Shown here one piece after another: positions 16,412 to 24,062 of a DNA stretch of 64,000 nt. How positions within the stretch are numbered: position 1 is the stretch's first letter; every line of letters begins with the position of its first letter. The stretch is taken from the NCBI GenBank assembly GCA_938005465.1, contig CALLNU010000033.1, forward strand, positions 118,978-182,977. Reading direction: 5' to 3'. The notes under the pieces were generated by a model. It did no database searches, was not told the DNA's origin, and worked only from the letters and a program-made list of their open reading frames with translations. Source of the DNA: an uncultured Collinsella sp. GTDB taxonomy: Bacteria > Actinomycetota > Coriobacteriia > Coriobacteriales > Coriobacteriaceae. Position numbers and translations under genes: made by a program.

Positions 16412-16972
16412 CTACACAAGCTCGTCAGACTGCTCTTGGAGCAGCGAGGCATAACTCCAGATCACCGAGATACACAGACAGACAGCCGCGCCGATAAGCG
16501 ACCCCGCATCAAAGGCAACGCCTTGGCAAATCTCAATAACGAAGGAATGAGGCACGACGTAAAGCTCCAGCCCACCAATGGTGAGATTGACCGATCCGTA
16601 GGCACCAATAAGCGAAACCGCGGCGTTAACAGCAAAGGCAAGCGCAAGAGCACGGATAAGCCGCACATGCGTCTTGGTAAAGGGCGAGACGCCTCGCGAG
16701 ATGTTACGGCTGATCCCACACAGAACGACAAGCGAAATACCCACGACGAGTGCCAGGCACAGTCCGCTTGGGATAACGATGCACCCGCCATCGAGAAGCG
16801 TCACGACGCCGAAAGAATCGACAGAGGCAACGTTTGCAACCGCATACCAGATCACGTAAACAACCAACGCGGCAAAAGCGACGAGCATCCCTGCAAAAAC
16901 GGCTGCCATGCAAAAGCCAAGCTTCCTGATATTTTCGCCCGCTTTGGCCATACGCTGAACGCTGTTAGACAT
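16412..16972 (-). CDS. DUF2975-type four-helix membrane protein
   Basis: A 186-residue protein with four membrane segments (GMLVAFAALVVYVIWYAV; GLCLALVVGISLVVLCGI; an Ala-rich third; AVCLCISVIWSYASLL) and the motif SPFTKTHVRLIRALALAF, typical of DUF2975 proteins. The ATG at 16972 has GAGGGTGAG upstream. Paired XRE/DUF2975 units are common in Gram-positive bacteria and may form a membrane-tethered signalling pair; function is not established. Confidence 0.82.
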   Translation of the reverse strand: MSNSVQRMAKAGENIRKLGFCMAAVFAGMLVAFAALVVYVIWYAVANVASVDSFGVVTLLDGGCIVIPSGLCLALVVGISLVVLCGISRNISRGVSPFTKTHVRLIRALALAFAVNAAVSLIGAYGSVNLTIGGLELYVVPHSFVIEICQGVAFDAGSLIGAAVCLCISVIWSYASLLQEQSDELV

Positions 16973-16992
16973 ACACTCACCCTCATCGACTC

Positions 16993-17026
16993 TATCGTTA
17001 TTCGAACAGTTTATCGAACAACGATA
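16993..17026 (-). promoter_or_regulatory. inverted-repeat operator upstream of the DUF2975/XRE unit
   Basis: TATCGTTATTCGA (16993-17005) and TCGAACAACGATA (17014-17026) form 13-bp arms with one mismatch around an 8-nt spacer, just upstream of the DUF2975 start. Related half-sites (CGTTAT, TTGTTCG, CGATAAC) occur at about 15962-15983 and 16054-16068, before the ABC genes. Confidence 0.5.
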
Positions 17027-17114
17027 TTGATTGCATGCGGAAAGCCCCGCCAGTGTGCATAGGCCATTTACTAACCCGGAGGGGTGAGCGTGGATTTTTG
17101 GACACATATCGAAC

Positions 17115-17178
17115 GAGAGTGGATAATCTCCCACTTTGAGGCCGCCACCGGGCCTAAAACGGGAGATTATCCACTCTC
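17115..17178. repeat. long intergenic inverted repeat
   Basis: GAGAGTGGATAATCTCCC (17115-17132) and its perfect reverse complement (17161-17178) surround a loop that itself contains GGCC/GGCC pairing. It lies between the DUF2975 promoter and the 3' end of the HPt gene. No T tract, so it is not a typical terminator. Confidence 0.8.
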
Positions 17179-17202
17179 ATAGTCATCAAGGCCCGCAAGC
17201 TC

Positions 17203-17559
17203 TTACTCTGCCGCCTCGCGCAGGGCCGACATCGTGGCCGCATATTGTTGCTGCAACGCATGCATTCCCTCGCGAGCGCCGTCAACGGTATCGGCTCCGC
17301 GCAGCGCCTCGGTCACCACGACCGCCGGCTCATACAAATTATCGAATCCCAGGTTCTGGCTCACGCCCTTGAGCGTGTGCGCTGCCATAAACGCACCTTC
17401 GGCGTCTCCCGCCGCCATGGCGGCCTCCAGCTTGTCCATGCTCTCGTCATCCAAAAACTTGAGGGCAAAGCGGCTAAGCATCTCCTCGCCCATCAGCCGA
17501 GCGCACGCGTCATCATAATTGGCGCCGATCTTCTCATACGCCTCACGCATGGAAATCAT
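17203..17559 (-). CDS. HPt (histidine phosphotransfer) domain protein
   Basis: A 118-residue all-helical protein with the HPt signature AAHTLKGVSQNLGF (phospho-accepting His at about residue 61). HPt proteins pass phosphate between a hybrid histidine kinase and a response regulator. It starts 23 nt downstream of the GGDEF-REC-HD-GYP gene and has RBS AAAGGAG, so it is probably the relay partner of that REC domain. No histidine kinase is encoded nearby; the phosphodonor must be elsewhere. Confidence 0.88.
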   Translation of the reverse strand: MISMREAYEKIGANYDDACARLMGEEMLSRFALKFLDDESMDKLEAAMAAGDAEGAFMAAHTLKGVSQNLGFDNLYEPAVVVTEALRGADTVDGAREGMHALQQQYAATMSALREAAE

Positions 17560-17582
17560 GGATTAAAACTCCTTTGGTCAAA

Positions 17583-19463
17583 CTAAATCGTGGGAAACGC
17601 GACAACGTCAGCGGGGCGTGCCAACGTCTCGGCAATACGGTCTTGCACCTCGAGCAGGCAGTCGAGCAGCAGCGGGTTAAAGGTGCCGCACTTACCGTCC
17701 AGGATCATCTGGATCGCCTCCTTGTGCGGGATAGCGTCCTTGTACACACGCACGCTCGTCAGCGCATCGTACACGTCGGCCACCGAAACCACCTGTGCGG
17801 CAATGGGAATTTCGTCGCCCTTAAGGCCATCGGGATAGCCCTTGCCGTCCCAGCGCTCGTGGTGCCAACGCGCAATCTGGTACGCATATTCCATAAGTGC
17901 ATTGCCGACGTGATGGCGGCCCAGCTCAAGCAACATGTCGGCGCCGATCGTGGTATGCGTCTTCATAATCTCGAACTCCTCGGGCGTAAGGCGCCCGGGT
18001 TTGTTGAGAATCGCATCGTCAATCGACATCTTGCCGATATCGTGCAGCGCCGAAGCCAGGGCGATCGTGGAACGTTCCTCATTGTCGAGGGAGATCGTAC
18101 CGCTGCGCTGGACCAGACAGCCAAGCAGCAGCTCGGTCAGCTTCTCGATGTTCGTAACGTGCCTGCCGCTCTCGCCGTTGCGAAGCTCCATGACGCCGGC
18201 CATGATATCGATGAGCATGCGACTGTTCTTGACGCGCTCGTTGTACTGCTGGGACAGCAGGTTCGTCAGGCGGCGCTGTTTGGCGTATAGGCGGATGGTG
18301 TTGCTTACACGGCGGCGCACGACACGGGAGTCAAACGGGCGGTTGATATAGTCCGAGGCGCCCAGCTCGTACGCGCGCAGAACCATATCATCGGAATCTT
18401 CGCTCGAAATCATGATGACAGGCAGATTGTCACTAACCGATCGGCGCGACAGATCGGCCAGCACCTCAAAGCCGCTTATACCCGGCATGACAATATCCAG
18501 CATCACGAGCGACAACTCATCGACATAGCGGTCGACCATGTCGAGCGCCGTACGACCGTTATCGGCCTCGAGGATGCAATACTCGTCCTTGAGCATCTCG
18601 TTGAGAATGGCTCGGTTCATCTCGGAGTCATCGACAATAAGTACCAAAGGCTTGTCGCTTTGGAAGGCCTCGATGGAATCGCCATCGGTCACGACCGTAC
18701 CGGCTTTTGCCTTAGCGCGGCTCAGTAACTGGACAGCGCGGCCAACGCCCTCATCGACCGTCTCGCCATGAATGCGAACGCCACCAACACATGCCGTCAG
18801 GCTCATGTGCTCATGGCCCGGAATAATCGTGGCATGAACGGCATCGGATACCTGACGCAGGCGACGGGCGAAGTCATCGGAGGGAATATCGGGCATGACG
18901 GCCACAAACTTGTCGCAGCCATAGCGCACAAGTTCGTCAGTCGAACGAATTCCGCTGCGTATGGCTGTCGCCACAGCACCGAGTGCAAGGTCGCCGGCAT
19001 GATGGCCACACATATCGTTGAAGACCCTAAAATCATCAAGGTCGATCACCGCCACGCCGGCCTTCATGCGGGCGCTACGGAGCTTTTCCCCGTAATATCG
19101 GCGATTGCGCACACTCGTCAGCACGTCGGTGTAGACGAGGTCCTCTTCTGCAGCCTCTTGCTCATCGATCGGACGCACCATCAGCAGGACGTGAGGCTCG
19201 CCCTCGACCTTCAGAGGGCGCAGGCGAGCGCGGTACTCGGTACCATCATTGAGCAGCTGCTCCGATACATCATCGGAACCTGCCAAGGCCTCAAGACTCG
19301 ACTGACGCAGACAAGGGCAGCGATCGCCGGCGAGCAAGCAGTTAGGCTCGCTCTTAATCTGATCGGCCGACAGCAAACGCACCACGGGGTAGGTCTTCGC
19401 GACGCGGGCGACCTCGGCGGCAGCCTCCTCGTCGGTTAGATTGACCTCGTGATTATTGAGCAT
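17583..19463 (-). CDS. GGDEF-REC-HD-GYP signalling protein
   Basis: A 626-residue protein. Residues 1-105 form a sensor-like region with a Cys cluster (NCLLAGDRCPCLRQ). A GGDEF domain follows (about 107-275; DVLTSVRNRRYY), but its signature reads RYGCDKF instead of RYGGDEF, so diguanylate cyclase activity is unlikely. A receiver domain (about 278-400; LIVDDSEMNR, MLDIVMPG phospho-Asp, IMISSED, NRPFD) and an HD-GYP phosphodiesterase domain (about 420-610; HDIGK, HHERWDGKGYP) look intact. It should therefore hydrolyse c-di-GMP under phosphorelay control, with the degenerate GGDEF perhaps as GTP sensor. RBS AGGAAGG; upstream of and co-oriented with the HPt gene. Confidence 0.9.
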   Translation of the reverse strand: MLNNHEVNLTDEEAAAEVARVAKTYPVVRLLSADQIKSEPNCLLAGDRCPCLRQSSLEALAGSDDVSEQLLNDGTEYRARLRPLKVEGEPHVLLMVRPIDEQEAAEEDLVYTDVLTSVRNRRYYGEKLRSARMKAGVAVIDLDDFRVFNDMCGHHAGDLALGAVATAIRSGIRSTDELVRYGCDKFVAVMPDIPSDDFARRLRQVSDAVHATIIPGHEHMSLTACVGGVRIHGETVDEGVGRAVQLLSRAKAKAGTVVTDGDSIEAFQSDKPLVLIVDDSEMNRAILNEMLKDEYCILEADNGRTALDMVDRYVDELSLVMLDIVMPGISGFEVLADLSRRSVSDNLPVIMISSEDSDDMVLRAYELGASDYINRPFDSRVVRRRVSNTIRLYAKQRRLTNLLSQQYNERVKNSRMLIDIMAGVMELRNGESGRHVTNIEKLTELLLGCLVQRSGTISLDNEERSTIALASALHDIGKMSIDDAILNKPGRLTPEEFEIMKTHTTIGADMLLELGRHHVGNALMEYAYQIARWHHERWDGKGYPDGLKGDEIPIAAQVVSVADVYDALTSVRVYKDAIPHKEAIQMILDGKCGTFNPLLLDCLLEVQDRIAETLARPADVVAFPTI

Positions 19464-19674
19464 ATGGGGCCCTTCCTATCGTTACGCACGGCAACGGTGC
19501 ATATCAATTGGTACAAGGGTAGCATCTAACAGCTGAAGGCAAACGCGCGATTATCGTTACATTTTTATGACCTGGCAAACGGCGGTAATGGAGCCGCGGG
19601 CGCGCGGTTATGGGCGCATTCGTTAACAATGACGAAACGCTAACAGCCCCTCTCCCCGCAGGTCATCGAGCGTG

Positions 19675-20472
19675 CTAACGCTCCAAGACATCGCGAACGG
19701 CGTTTGCCGCCGTAACGGGGCGATCGCGCAGACCGTTATGCGCGCCCGGGATCGTCACAAGGGGGCAATCGAGATATTCGGCAGCCGCTCGCGTGCCAGC
19801 CTCGCGGGGTGTATCGACCGAAAGCTCGCCCAAAAACACGGCCGGCACCGCCTTTGACGCGCGGACGCGCTCCCAGTCGGGAGCATATGTCATATTTGTT
19901 CCGTATTCATTAGCCATAAAGCAACGACCATTGCGCAGGGCATGTTTGGCTTCCGCTTCGGTCGTCCCGGGAGCTTCGGGGTCCAAGTCGCCGAGGGCTC
20001 CCAAGAAAAGCCGGAGCGCCCTTGAAACCTTTCCAGCCGCAATCATATCGAGCAAAACCGGAGCTGCGCCCATGCCGACGCCTTCGGCCGACACAGCCGG
20101 CTCATGCAGAATCGCACGGGCGACGAGATGGGGTTCGGCGCGAAGAAGCTCCAGCGCCACCAACGTACCGGCACTGTGCGCAAGCACATTTGTCGGAGCG
20201 CCAACGTGTTCGATCACGGCTTGCAGGTCGGCGGCCTGAGCGGCAAGATCATAGCTGCCGTCTGCCGCATCGCTGCTGCCACCGCAGCCGCGGCGGTCGT
20301 AGGCAATTACGCGGTAGTTGCGGCTGAGCTCACAAGCGATACCGTCGAAAAATGTGCCGTCGACACAAGCGCCGTGCACGCACACCAAGGCAGGAGCATC
20401 AGGCGACACATCTGGGCCGGCATATTCGCGACAGGCGATCGTGGTGCCCGCATTCTCGACCGTAAAATCCAT
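19675..20472 (-). CDS. alpha/beta-hydrolase fold protein
   Basis: A 265-residue alpha/beta hydrolase: oxyanion HG in LVCVHGACVDG, DRRGCGGSS, nucleophile elbow AHSAGT (Ser about residue 101), acid Asp probably in ELSVDTPREAG and His in PGAHNGLRDRP near the C-terminus. The triad is complete. Similar proteins are esterases, haloperoxidase-like or acyl hydrolases; substrate is not predictable. Transcribed alone and divergently from the radical SAM gene. Confidence 0.85.
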   Translation of the reverse strand: MDFTVENAGTTIACREYAGPDVSPDAPALVCVHGACVDGTFFDGIACELSRNYRVIAYDRRGCGGSSDAADGSYDLAAQAADLQAVIEHVGAPTNVLAHSAGTLVALELLRAEPHLVARAILHEPAVSAEGVGMGAAPVLLDMIAAGKVSRALRLFLGALGDLDPEAPGTTEAEAKHALRNGRCFMANEYGTNMTYAPDWERVRASKAVPAVFLGELSVDTPREAGTRAAAEYLDCPLVTIPGAHNGLRDRPVTAANAVRDVLER

Positions 20473-20691
20473 ACTGTGTTCCCATCGTCAACGCCCATCC
20501 AGTTACACGTCGGTACGGCTAGATGGACCCGCATTGCCTTACACCTTGTTAACAGATTAACTTTACCCGACCCGAGGCTTTTCATGGCGCGGCATAATGG
20601 GCGACGTGAAAAAACGAAACTTGTAAAGCAAGAGCCCGCACCCTGCTTTGGAGCCGATGCTATGCTTAGGCACAATTGTCTTGAGGAGCAT

Positions 20692-21474
20692 ATGCCTATG
20701 TCTACGTTTTTGAATGCCAGCCCCATCTTTGGGCCCGTTCGCAGCCGTCGCCTTGGTCTCTCGCTCGGCGTCAACATGATGCCGGCCAGCGGCAAAATCT
20801 GCACGTTCGACTGCATTTACTGCGAAAACGGCCTCAACGCCGAGCGCCCCTGCCATGAGCCGTACAACACAGCTGCCGTGGTACTCGACGCGCTCGAGGC
20901 AAAGCTGCGCGAGATGGCAGCCGAGGGCGAGCTCCCCGATGTGATCACCTTCGCAGGAAACGGCGAGCCCACCGCCGCACCGGAGTTTCCCCAGGCGATT
21001 GCCGGCGCCGTCGCGCTGCGCGATCAGCTGGCCCCAAACTCCAAAATCGCCGTGCTCTCCAACGGTACGCGCGCCGACCGCCCCGAGGTGCACGATGCGC
21101 TCATGATGGTCGACGACAACATCCTCAAGCTCGATACGGTCGATCCGGCATTTATCCAGCTGCTCGACCAGCCTGTTGGCCCCTACGACGTCGAGCACCA
21201 GATTGAGACGTTCGCAAGCTTTGACGGTCACGTTATTATCCAGACGATCTTTTTGACCGGTGAGTATCTGGGCAAGCCTATCGACAACACCGGCGAGGAG
21301 TACGTTGCCCCCTGGCTCGCGGCACTTGAGCGCATTCGCCCACAAGAAGCGACCATCTACACGGTGGCTCGCGAGACGCCGGTCGCCGGCCTTGCCAAAG
21401 CGGCGCCTGAGGTGCTCGACGCCATTGCCGCGCGCGTCCAAGCCCTCGGCATTCCCTGCCAGGTGAGCTACTAG
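20692..21474 (+). CDS. radical SAM protein (COG0731-like)
   Basis: A 260-residue radical SAM enzyme with the 4Fe-4S motif CTFDCIYC (Cys-x3-Cys-x2-Cys, about residues 37-44), the GNGEP SAM-binding motif (FAGNGEPTAAPEF) and SNGT. The same arrangement occurs in the YfkB/wyosine-synthesis-like COG0731 group, whose bacterial members have no settled function. Three nested ATGs exist (20662, 20692, 20698). GAGGAG at 20683-20688 spaces best with 20698. The gene is monocistronic. Confidence 0.85.
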   Translation: MPMSTFLNASPIFGPVRSRRLGLSLGVNMMPASGKICTFDCIYCENGLNAERPCHEPYNTAAVVLDALEAKLREMAAEGELPDVITFAGNGEPTAAPEFPQAIAGAVALRDQLAPNSKIAVLSNGTRADRPEVHDALMMVDDNILKLDTVDPAFIQLLDQPVGPYDVEHQIETFASFDGHVIIQTIFLTGEYLGKPIDNTGEEYVAPWLAALERIRPQEATIYTVARETPVAGLAKAAPEVLDAIAARVQALGIPCQVSY

Positions 21475-21515
21475 CAAAACCACGCAGCAGCTAGTGTCCG
21501 CCATCCCACTCCATC

Positions 21516-21582
21516 AGTTGCGGTGATATAGTTCCTATTTATGCTGTTAAACCGCTTAAATCGGAACTATATCACCGCAACT
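21516..21582. repeat. long inverted repeat, AGTTGCGGTG family copy 1
   Basis: AGTTGCGGTGATATAGTTCC (21516-21535) and its perfect reverse complement (21563-21582) surround a 27-nt loop. A related pair with the same first ten bases lies at 44511-44577. It is in the spacer before the methionine aminopeptidase gene. Confidence 0.85.
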
Positions 21583-21634
21583 TTTATGGACGCGTGGGTG
21601 GGCTATACTAGCTGCGGATGAAAGGAAGTTAGCC

Positions 21635-22522
21635 ATGTTTGACAACGGACCCGTGCCTGGCCGCAACGATGCTTGCTGGTGCGGCAGCGGCAAGAAATAC
21701 AAGAAATGCCATAGCGCCTTTGATGAGCGCCTTGAGCGCCTGTGGGAAGAGGGCTGGGAGGTTCTGCCCCGTACGCTCTACAAGACGCCCGCCGATATCG
21801 AGGGCATCAAGCGCTCGGCAGCCATCAACGTGGGCGTGCTCGATTATGTGGGCGAACACATCGCCGCGGGCATGACCACCAACCAGATCGACCAGATGAT
21901 CTACGACTACACCGTCGAGCACGGCGGCACGCCGGCCGATCTTAACTACGAGGGCTATCCCAAGAGCGTGTGCACCTCGATCAACGACGTCGTCTGCCAC
22001 GGTATCCCCTGCGATGCGGATGTGCTGCACGAGGGCGACATCATCAACGTGGACTGCTCTACGATCCTAGACGGTTACTTTAGTGATTCGAGCCGTATGT
22101 TCTGCATCGGCGAGGTCTCGGCCGAGCGCCAGCGCCTGGTCGACGTCACCCGCGCCAGCGTGGAGGCGGGTCTGGCGGCCGTCAAGCCATGGCTGCCGCT
22201 GTCCGTGATGGCCGAGGCCGTGCAAAAGACGGTCGAGGACGCCGGCTTTAGCGTGGTGCGCGAGTACGGCGGACACGGCATCGGTAAGGAGTTCCACGAG
22301 GACCCGTTTGTCGGCTTTACCACCGAGGCGCCCGATGTGGACACCATCATGGCTCCGGGCATGGTCTTTACCATCGAGCCCATGGTCAACGCCGGAGCGC
22401 CCGACATCAAGATCAGCAAGGGCGACGGTTGGTGCGTGCGTACCAAGGACGGCAGCGATTCGGCCCAGTGCGAGGTACAACTCGTGGTGACCGAGGATGG
22501 CTACGAGCTGCTGAGCTGGTAG
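21635..22522 (+). CDS. map: methionine aminopeptidase with N-terminal SEC-C zinc motif
   Basis: A 295-residue type I methionine aminopeptidase, which removes the initiator Met from nascent proteins. The N-terminal 30 residues hold a SEC-C zinc-binding motif (NDACWCGSGKKYKKCH) that probably docks the enzyme near the ribosome. The M24 catalytic core has the five metal ligands in context: VDCSTILDGYFSDSSR (two Asp), GHGIG (His), TIEPM (Glu) and CEVQLVVTEDG (Glu). RBS AAAGGAAG. An intrinsic terminator follows. The SEC-C-fused form is common in Actinobacteria and clostridia. Confidence 0.95.
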   Translation: MFDNGPVPGRNDACWCGSGKKYKKCHSAFDERLERLWEEGWEVLPRTLYKTPADIEGIKRSAAINVGVLDYVGEHIAAGMTTNQIDQMIYDYTVEHGGTPADLNYEGYPKSVCTSINDVVCHGIPCDADVLHEGDIINVDCSTILDGYFSDSSRMFCIGEVSAERQRLVDVTRASVEAGLAAVKPWLPLSVMAEAVQKTVEDAGFSVVREYGGHGIGKEFHEDPFVGFTTEAPDVDTIMAPGMVFTIEPMVNAGAPDIKISKGDGWCVRTKDGSDSAQCEVQLVVTEDGYELLSW

Positions 22523-22531
22523 CTGTAGATG

Positions 22532-22580
22532 CGCCGGGCTTCGCGATGGATATGTTAACCATCGCGAAGCCCGGCGTTTT
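22532..22580 (+). terminator. intrinsic terminator of map
   Basis: CGCCGGGCTTCGCGATGG (22532-22549) pairs perfectly with CCATCGCGAAGCCCGGCG (22559-22576), followed by TTTT. Confidence 0.9.
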
Positions 22581-22603
22581 ATTTGAACGTTTTGCCTGAT
22601 AAA

Positions 22604-22638
22604 ACCTGCCAAAATAAACCTGTCCCTTTTTGGCAGGT
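22604..22638. repeat. hairpin with CCTGTCCC loop (GGGACAGG family)
   Basis: ACCTGCCAAAA and TTTTGGCAGGT pair perfectly around TAAACCTGTCCCT. Almost the same sequence recurs at 62746-62783 and, inverted, at 31979-32013. It lies just upstream of the GTG start of the dehydrogenase. Confidence 0.8.
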
Positions 22639-22657
22639 CGAGCGGAGAGGACTGCTT

Positions 22658-23593
22658 GTGAACATTCTGGTTTTGTTGCCCGTCAACGACCGTCATCGCG
22701 CAATTCTTGAGTCGAGCGCTCCGGGCGAGGACTTTATCTACACGAGCGCCGACGCCGCCACGCACGAGCAGGTCGCCGATGCCGACGTGATCCTTGGCAA
22801 CATCGACCCTGGCATGCTCACGGCATGCGAGCATCTCCAGCTGTTGCAATTGCAGACCGCCGGCTATGACGATTACTTGGCCGCCGGCACCGTGCCGGCC
22901 GACGCTAAGCTTTCCTGCTCGGTGGGTGCCTACGGCCAGGCTGTGAGCGAGCACATGTTTGCCATGGTGCTGTCTATGATGAAGCGCCTGCCCGGCTACC
23001 AGGACCTGCAGCGTGAGCATCGCTGGGAGGACTTAGGGCCGGTCACCTCGCTCAAAAATGCCAACGTGCTGGTGCTGGGCGCGGGCGATATCGGCGGCCA
23101 CTTTGCCACGCTCTGCCGCAGCATGGGCGCGCACGTCCGCGGCATCAAGCGCCATCCACTCGTCTACCCCATTGTGTTTGAGGACATGGACGGCATGGAC
23201 GCCCTGTCCGAGCGCCTGGCCGAGGCTGACATCGTCGCTTCCTTTATGCCCAGCACGCCCGAGACCCGCGGCCTGGCGAACGCCGAGTTCTTCGCCGCGA
23301 TGAAACCGGGCGCCTTCTTTGCCAACGGCGGCCGCGGCGATCTTGTGGTTGCCGACGATTTGGTTACCGCTCTTGAGTCCGGACATCTCGCCGGCGCCGC
23401 GGTCGACGTCACCGACCCCGAGCCGCTGCCTGAGACAAGCCCGCTGTGGGATGCGCCCAACATGCTCATCACACCGCATATCTCGGGCTGGTTCCACTTG
23501 GAGGCCACGCTCAACAATGTGGTCGACATTGCCGCGGAGAACTTGCGTCATCTGCAAGCGGGTGAGACGCTCCGCCGTTGGATCGAACACTAA
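22658..23593 (+). CDS. D-isomer-specific 2-hydroxyacid dehydrogenase
   Basis: A 311-residue NAD-dependent dehydrogenase of the D-lactate/glycerate/phosphoglycerate type. The Rossmann motif is VLGAGDIGG (about residue 142), the catalytic residues are the Arg in NGGRGDLV, the Glu in TDPEPLP and the His in ITPHISGW. I chose the GTG start at 22658 because GAGAGGA stands 7 nt upstream; the longer ATG-initiated frame (22583) would translate the repetitive hairpin. The substrate (D-lactate, hydroxyisocaproate or another 2-oxo acid) is not clear. Two nested palindromes lie in its 3' region. Confidence 0.9.
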   Translation: MNILVLLPVNDRHRAILESSAPGEDFIYTSADAATHEQVADADVILGNIDPGMLTACEHLQLLQLQTAGYDDYLAAGTVPADAKLSCSVGAYGQAVSEHMFAMVLSMMKRLPGYQDLQREHRWEDLGPVTSLKNANVLVLGAGDIGGHFATLCRSMGAHVRGIKRHPLVYPIVFEDMDGMDALSERLAEADIVASFMPSTPETRGLANAEFFAAMKPGAFFANGGRGDLVVADDLVTALESGHLAGAAVDVTDPEPLPETSPLWDAPNMLITPHISGWFHLEATLNNVVDIAAENLRHLQAGETLRRWIEH

Positions 23594-23595
23594 TT

Positions 23596-23734
23596 GTTCC
23601 GGCGTTTTACCAAACGCCGGAACCCCTCGACGCTGCGAGCCCGCCAGAGCGGCAATCTGACGTTCAATCGTCGGGCATGGCCAAAAGGCCTATGCCCTCC
23701 TCTTTCACGTCACCTTGCTCGCTCTGGCGGGCTC
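23596..23734 (+). repeat. nested-palindrome 3' element, family 2, copy a
   Basis: Starting 2 nt after the dehydrogenase stop: a hairpin GTTCCGGCGTTT-TACC-AAACGCCGGAAC (23596-23623), then CGACGCTGCG, an outer arm GAGCCCGCCAGAGCG (23637-23651), a conserved CAATCTGACGTTCAA (23653-23667), an inner stem GGGCATGGCC/GGCCTATGCCC around AAAA (23673-23697), and the closing outer arm (23720-23734). The first hairpin core, CGACGCTGCG and CAATCTGACGTTCAA recur after the DAHP synthase gene at the window's right edge. Confidence 0.8.
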
Positions 23735-23772
23735 TCGCTGACTTTTGTCCGACCTGCAGCATTCTCCCTTTT

Positions 23773-23803
23773 TGGTGCAATGGGGTCAGGTTAGCTTGCA
23801 CCA
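23773..23803. repeat. hairpin with GGGGTCAGGTT loop
   Basis: TGGTGCAA and TTGCACCA pair around TGGGGTCAGGTTAGC. The loop resembles the GGGACAGGTT loops of the other copies although the stem is unrelated. Confidence 0.65.
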
Positions 23804-23879
23804 TGACGTTGGTTCTGCAAGCGATACTTTTATCAAAGTGATATCAGCCATTCATCTGGCATTTTCGACGTTGCGCCTA

Positions 23880-24062
23880 TTAGAGCCAGTCCATCTCCTT
23901 ACCATAGTGGTCCGAATAGGCGCTACGCTTGAGTTCTTCATCGCTCGCTGGCCACGCGTTGGACACGTCGATTCCCGATTCATGGCAAGCGGTGGCGAAC
24001 AGCTTCGACCCCTGATCGATTAGTTGAGACCTGCCCTCGGTCTTCTCGTCTTCGGCTTGCAT
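23880..24062 (-). CDS. small hypothetical protein coupled to the M18 aminopeptidase
   Basis: A 60-residue acidic/hydrophilic protein whose ATG immediately follows the aminopeptidase stop (TAAATG), suggesting translational coupling. The sequence (MQAEDEKTEGRSQLIDQGSK at the start, HYGKEMDWL at the end) has normal amino-acid composition but no recognised family. It could be a genuine small protein or chance; coupling favours the former. Confidence 0.45.
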   Translation of the reverse strand: MQAEDEKTEGRSQLIDQGSKLFATACHESGIDVSNAWPASDEELKRSAYSDHYGKEMDWL

